A stretch of 7,342 nucleotides of DNA from contig SIRV01000212.1 of NCBI GenBank assembly GCA_004366195.1, positions 1 through 7,342 of the forward strand, written 5' to 3'. Within the stretch, counting starts at the first letter, position 1. Each line of letters begins with the position of its first letter. The position numbers and the translations under genes were made by a program. The stretch is from Actinomycetota bacterium (GTDB lineage Bacteria; Actinomycetota; UBA4738; HRBIN12). This document shows positions 4,714 to 7,342 of this stretch, piece after piece. The notes under the pieces were generated by a model that was not told the DNA's origin, did no database searches, and saw only the letters and a list, made by a program, of their open reading frames with translations.

Positions 4714-4719
4714 TAGGAT
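4714..4719 (+). promoter_or_regulatory. Putative -10 box (TAGGAT) for the methyltransferase-peptidase operon
   Basis: TAGGAT ends nine bases before the GTG at 4729, leaving no room for a ribosome site between a normal transcription start and the start codon, so the message would be leaderless or nearly so. No -35 match is evident. Confidence 0.5.
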
Positions 4720-4728
4720 GCGGGCGCC

Positions 4729-5595
4729 GTGAACGCCGCCGAGCTCCTCGCCCGCGCCGTCGCGACGCTCAAGGCGTCGCCCGCCCTCGACCACTGGCAG
4801 CGGGACCGCGAGGAGATCGAGGCCGACGACCTGCTGTGCTTCGCCCTCGGGGTCGAGGAGGTGGATCCCGACGAGGAGGTCCCCCCCGCGGTCCGGCGGC
4901 GGTTCGAGCGGTTCGTCGCACGGCGGGCGGCCGGGGAGCCGGTCCAGCTCATCAAGGGGTACGCCACCTTCCGCGGGCTCGAGATCCTGGTCCGTCCGGG
5001 GATCTTCGTGCCCCGGGACTCCACCGAGTTCCTCGCCGAGCAGGCGATCCGCCGGCTCCGGCTGCGGCGCGAGCCGATCGCCGTGGACCTCGCCTGCGGC
5101 GGGGGCACGGTGGGGCTGGCGGTCGCGGCCGAGGTGCCCGCGGCCGAGGTGTACGGGACCGACATCTCGGAGCTCGCGATCCGCGTGGCGCGCCGGAACG
5201 CCCGGCGCCTCGACCTGCCGAACGCGCGGTTCCTCCGGGGCGACCTGTACGCGGCCCTGCCCCGTCGGCTGCGCGGTCGGGTGGACGTGATCACGCTGCA
5301 CCCGCCGTACGTCGCCAAGGGGGAGCTCCGCGAGCTCCCGGACGAGATCCGGCGGTTCGAGCCGGTCCACACGCTGACCGACCACAGCCCCGACGGTCTC
5401 GGCCTGATCCAGCGCGCCGTCGCCGAGGCAGGCGTCTGGCTGAAGCGGGGTGGATGGCTGCTGATCGAGGTGAGCCCCGACCGGGTCCGATCCGTGGCGG
5501 CCGTCATGCGACGGGGCGGTCTCCGCGATGTGCGTTCCACCGTCGACCGCGGCTTCAAGGTCACGCGGGTCCTCGTGGGGCGGTGGCCGGGGTGA
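4729..5595 (+). CDS. HemK/PrmC-like class I SAM-dependent methyltransferase with HPPY motif, 288 aa
   Basis: The architecture is that of PrmC (HemK), which methylates the glutamine of the GGQ motif in peptide chain release factors: a helical N-terminal domain (about 1-75), the linker GLEILVRPGIFVPRDSTEFL (83-102, matching the PrmC PRPETE segment), motif I VDLACGGGTVGLAV (119-132), the acidic ribose-binding position in GTDISELA (143-150, Asp144), LRGDLY (169-174), the catalytic-motif position ITLHPPYV (188-195), and GGWLLIEVSP (241-250). The family's catalytic motif is NPPY, whose Asn holds the substrate amide; here it is HPPY at 191-194. The length matches PrmC. It may act on a different substrate, so a prmC name is withheld. 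The GTG start at 4729 follows a -10 box. Its end overlaps the peptidase gene by four bases, implying coupled translation. Confidence 0.88.
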   Translation: MNAAELLARAVATLKASPALDHWQRDREEIEADDLLCFALGVEEVDPDEEVPPAVRRRFERFVARRAAGEPVQLIKGYATFRGLEILVRPGIFVPRDSTEFLAEQAIRRLRLRREPIAVDLACGGGTVGLAVAAEVPAAEVYGTDISELAIRVARRNARRLDLPNARFLRGDLYAALPRRLRGRVDVITLHPPYVAKGELRELPDEIRRFEPVHTLTDHSPDGLGLIQRAVAEAGVWLKRGGWLLIEVSPDRVRSVAAVMRRGGLRDVRSTVDRGFKVTRVLVGRWPG

Positions 5596-7342
5596 GCGAG
5601 CGTCGGGTGCTCCCGTACGGCACGTGGCCGTCGCCGATCACGGCCGAGCGGGTGGCCCGCGGCGGCGTGCGCCTGGCCGAGCCCGGGGTGGAGGGCGACA
5701 CCGTCTCCTGGCTCGAGCTGCGCCCGGCCGAGGAGGGTCGCACGGTCGTGTGCCGCGCCGAGCCCTGGTCGGATCCGACCGACGTCACGCCGCCCGGCTT
5801 CGACGTCCGGGACTCCGTCCACGAGTACGGCGGCGGGGCGTACGTCGTGCGACGCGGGACGGTGTTCTTCGTCCACGGTGGCGACGAGCGCGTCTACCGG
5901 CAGGACCCCGGGAGCGATCCGGCGCCCATCACGCCGGCACCGCCCGCGGCCCGGGCGTTCCGTCACGCGGATCTCGAGGTCTCCCCGGACGGGGCGTGGC
6001 TGGTCTGCGTGCGCGAGCGCCACGTCGGCGAGGGCGTCTCGCCGGAGGGGCTCCCGGCGAACGAGCTGGTCGCGCTGCCGGCGGACGGGACGGCGGAGCC
6101 GTGGGTCCTCGCCGCGGGGCGCGACTTCTACGCCGCGCCGAGGTTCTCGCCCGACGGCTCGTATCTCGCGTGGCTGGAGTGGGACCTGCCGAACATGCCC
6201 TGGGACGGCTGCGAGCTCGTGGTGGCGGAGGTGCGTCCCGACGGCCGGCTCGGGGCGCGTCGCGTGGTGGCCGGCGGGCCGAGCGAGTCGGTCTTCCAGC
6301 CCTCGTGGGGGCCGAACGGCCTCCTGCACTTCGTCTCCGATCGGACCGGGTGGTGGAACCTCTACCGGGAGGAGCGGGATGGGACGCACCGGAACCTGAC
6401 GCCGGTCGAGGCGGAGTTCGGCGTGCCGATGTGGGAGCTGCGGTACGCGAGCCACGCGCACCTCGCCGACGGTCGGATCGCCTGCACGTACCGGCGGGAC
6501 GGCGTGCATCACCTGGCGCTCCTCGACCCCGAGACCGGGGAGCTCCGCGACGTGGACCTGCCCTTCTCCTGCTTCGACCCGCCGTACGTCGCGGCCGACG
6601 GGAGCCGGGTCGCCGTCCTCGCTTCCTCGCCCACCGAGCCGCCGCAGATCGTGACGCTCGACGTCGCGGCGCGGGCCGTGGACGTGCTGCGGGTCGCGGA
6701 GGAGCTCGACATCGACCCCGGCTACCTGTCCGTGCCCGAGCCGGTCACGTTCCCGACGGAGGGCGGGGTCGCGCACATGTACGTCTACCCGCCGACGAAC
6801 CGCGACGTCGTCGAACCGCCGGACGAGCGCCCGCCGCTCATCGTACACGCCCACGGCGGGCCGACCTCGGAGGCCGTGCCCGAGCTCGATCTGCGGATCC
6901 AGTACTTCACGAGCCGGGGCTTCGCCTACGCCGACGTGAACTACGGCGGCAGCAGCGGGTACGGGCGTGTCTACCGCGAGCGGCTCGACGGGCGGTGGGG
7001 CATCGTGGACGTGGTCGACTGCGTGAACGCCGCCCGGTACCTCGTCGAGCGGGGGCGGGCGGACCCGGCCCGACTCATCATCACGGGCGGCAGCGCGGGG
7101 GGATGGACCACCCTCTGCGCCCTCACCTTCCACGACGTCTTCGCCTGCGGCACGAGCTCGTACGGGGTCTCGGACCTCGAGCCGTTCACCACCATCACCC
7201 ACAAGTTCGAGTTCGGGTACATCGACCGGCTCGCCGGCCCGTGGCCGGAGGCGGCGGAGACCTGGCGCGAGCGCTCCCCGGTCCGGCAGGCGCACCGGCT
7301 GCGGCGGCCCGTGCTCATCCTCCAGGGGCTGGAGGACGCCGT
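5592..7342 (+). CDS. S9 family (prolyl oligopeptidase-like) serine peptidase, 3' end outside window
   Basis: The 583 complete codons cover an N-terminal beta-propeller (about 1-385, with repeated blade elements such as SPDGAWLV, SPDGSYLAWLEWD and FVSDRTGWWNLYRE) and an alpha/beta-hydrolase domain. Catalytic-domain marks are LIVHAHGGPTSEA with the oxyanion HGGP at 421-424, NYGGSSGYGR (about 454-463), the nucleophile elbow TGGSAGGW with Ser501, and LQGLED with the expected catalytic Asp582. The catalytic His lies beyond the window; comparable S9 enzymes would need roughly 60-80 more residues. Such enzymes are dipeptidyl- or acylaminoacyl-peptidase-like and cut short peptides in the cytoplasm; no signal peptide is seen. 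The start GTG at 5592 forms a GTGA overlap with the methyltransferase stop, so both are one operon. The chosen start begins with SERRVLPYGTWPSPIT, a usual S9 beginning. Confidence 0.93.
   Translation, partial: MSERRVLPYGTWPSPITAERVARGGVRLAEPGVEGDTVSWLELRPAEEGRTVVCRAEPWSDPTDVTPPGFDVRDSVHEYGGGAYVVRRGTVFFVHGGDERVYRQDPGSDPAPITPAPPAARAFRHADLEVSPDGAWLVCVRERHVGEGVSPEGLPANELVALPADGTAEPWVLAAGRDFYAAPRFSPDGSYLAWLEWDLPNMPWDGCELVVAEVRPDGRLGARRVVAGGPSESVFQPSWGPNGLLHFVSDRTGWWNLYREERDGTHRNLTPVEAEFGVPMWELRYASHAHLADGRIACTYRRDGVHHLALLDPETGELRDVDLPFSCFDPPYVAADGSRVAVLASSPTEPPQIVTLDVAARAVDVLRVAEELDIDPGYLSVPEPVTFPTEGGVAHMYVYPPTNRDVVEPPDERPPLIVHAHGGPTSEAVPELDLRIQYFTSRGFAYADVNYGGSSGYGRVYRERLDGRWGIVDVVDCVNAARYLVERGRADPARLIITGGSAGGWTTLCALTFHDVFACGTSSYGVSDLEPFTTITHKFEFGYIDRLAGPWPEAAETWRERSPVRQAHRLRRPVLILQGLEDA

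Noticed and set aside
4305..7295. Minus-strand open frame of 996 codons opposite the methyltransferase and S9 peptidase genes
   Set aside because: Only its last 121 codons (the GroES-like protein) have family features. The rest is Arg-, Pro- and Gly-rich shadow of genes with clear catalytic motifs on the plus strand; such long antisense frames are expected at this G+C content.
1..7342. Mobile element, phage, CRISPR, toxin-antitoxin or tRNA content
   Set aside because: No transposase, integrase, terminal repeats, spaced direct repeats, cloverleaf or typical toxin-antitoxin pair was found on either strand, and base composition looks even throughout.

Overview
The window is very G+C-rich and gene-dense. 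It uses GTG and ATG starts, several starts sit directly behind a TANNNT-type -10 hexamer, and the GroEL tail ends in GGGDMEF. These traits, with a short GroES-like protein bearing a basic N-terminal extension and a secreted SLH plus NlpC/P60 hydrolase, suggest Actinomycetota, perhaps a deep-branching class. That assignment is inference from sequence style, and no marker fixes the class.

Layout. (1) 1-609: 3' end of a groEL gene, followed by a 225-base spacer with three stem-loops, probably its termination region. (2) 835-1468: two-gene operon of a stand-alone NIL domain protein and a hotdog acyl-CoA thioesterase. (3) 1473-2738, minus strand: exported protein with SLH-type repeats and a C-terminal NlpC/P60 cysteine peptidase domain; its stop and the thioesterase stop lie inside one perfect 16-base palindrome. 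(4) 2861-3055: small conserved protein of unknown function. (5) 3083-3226, minus: single YHS domain protein with three metal-ligand cysteines. (6) 3323-3859: four-helix membrane protein. (7) 3894-4298: YjbQ/UPF0047 enzyme whose probable -10 box overlaps the stop codon of the membrane protein gene. (8) 4305-4670, minus: divergent GroES-fold protein. (9) 4729-5595: HemK/PrmC-like methyltransferase with HPPY in place of NPPY. (10) 5592-7342: S9 prolyl-oligopeptidase family peptidase, coupled to the methyltransferase by a four-base overlap and cut by the window end.

The genes look like ordinary chromosomal housekeeping and cell-envelope genes in small transcription units, not a mobile island. No RNA gene, CRISPR array, transposase or integrase was seen, and I do not see a clear new multi-gene system. 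The points most worth a second look are the divergent GroES-like protein beside (but not with) groEL, the methyltransferase with an altered catalytic motif facing it across a 58-base promoter region with a symmetric operator-like site, the calcium-loop-like sequence at the catalytic histidine of the NlpC/P60 protein, and the repeated leaderless-promoter arrangement.
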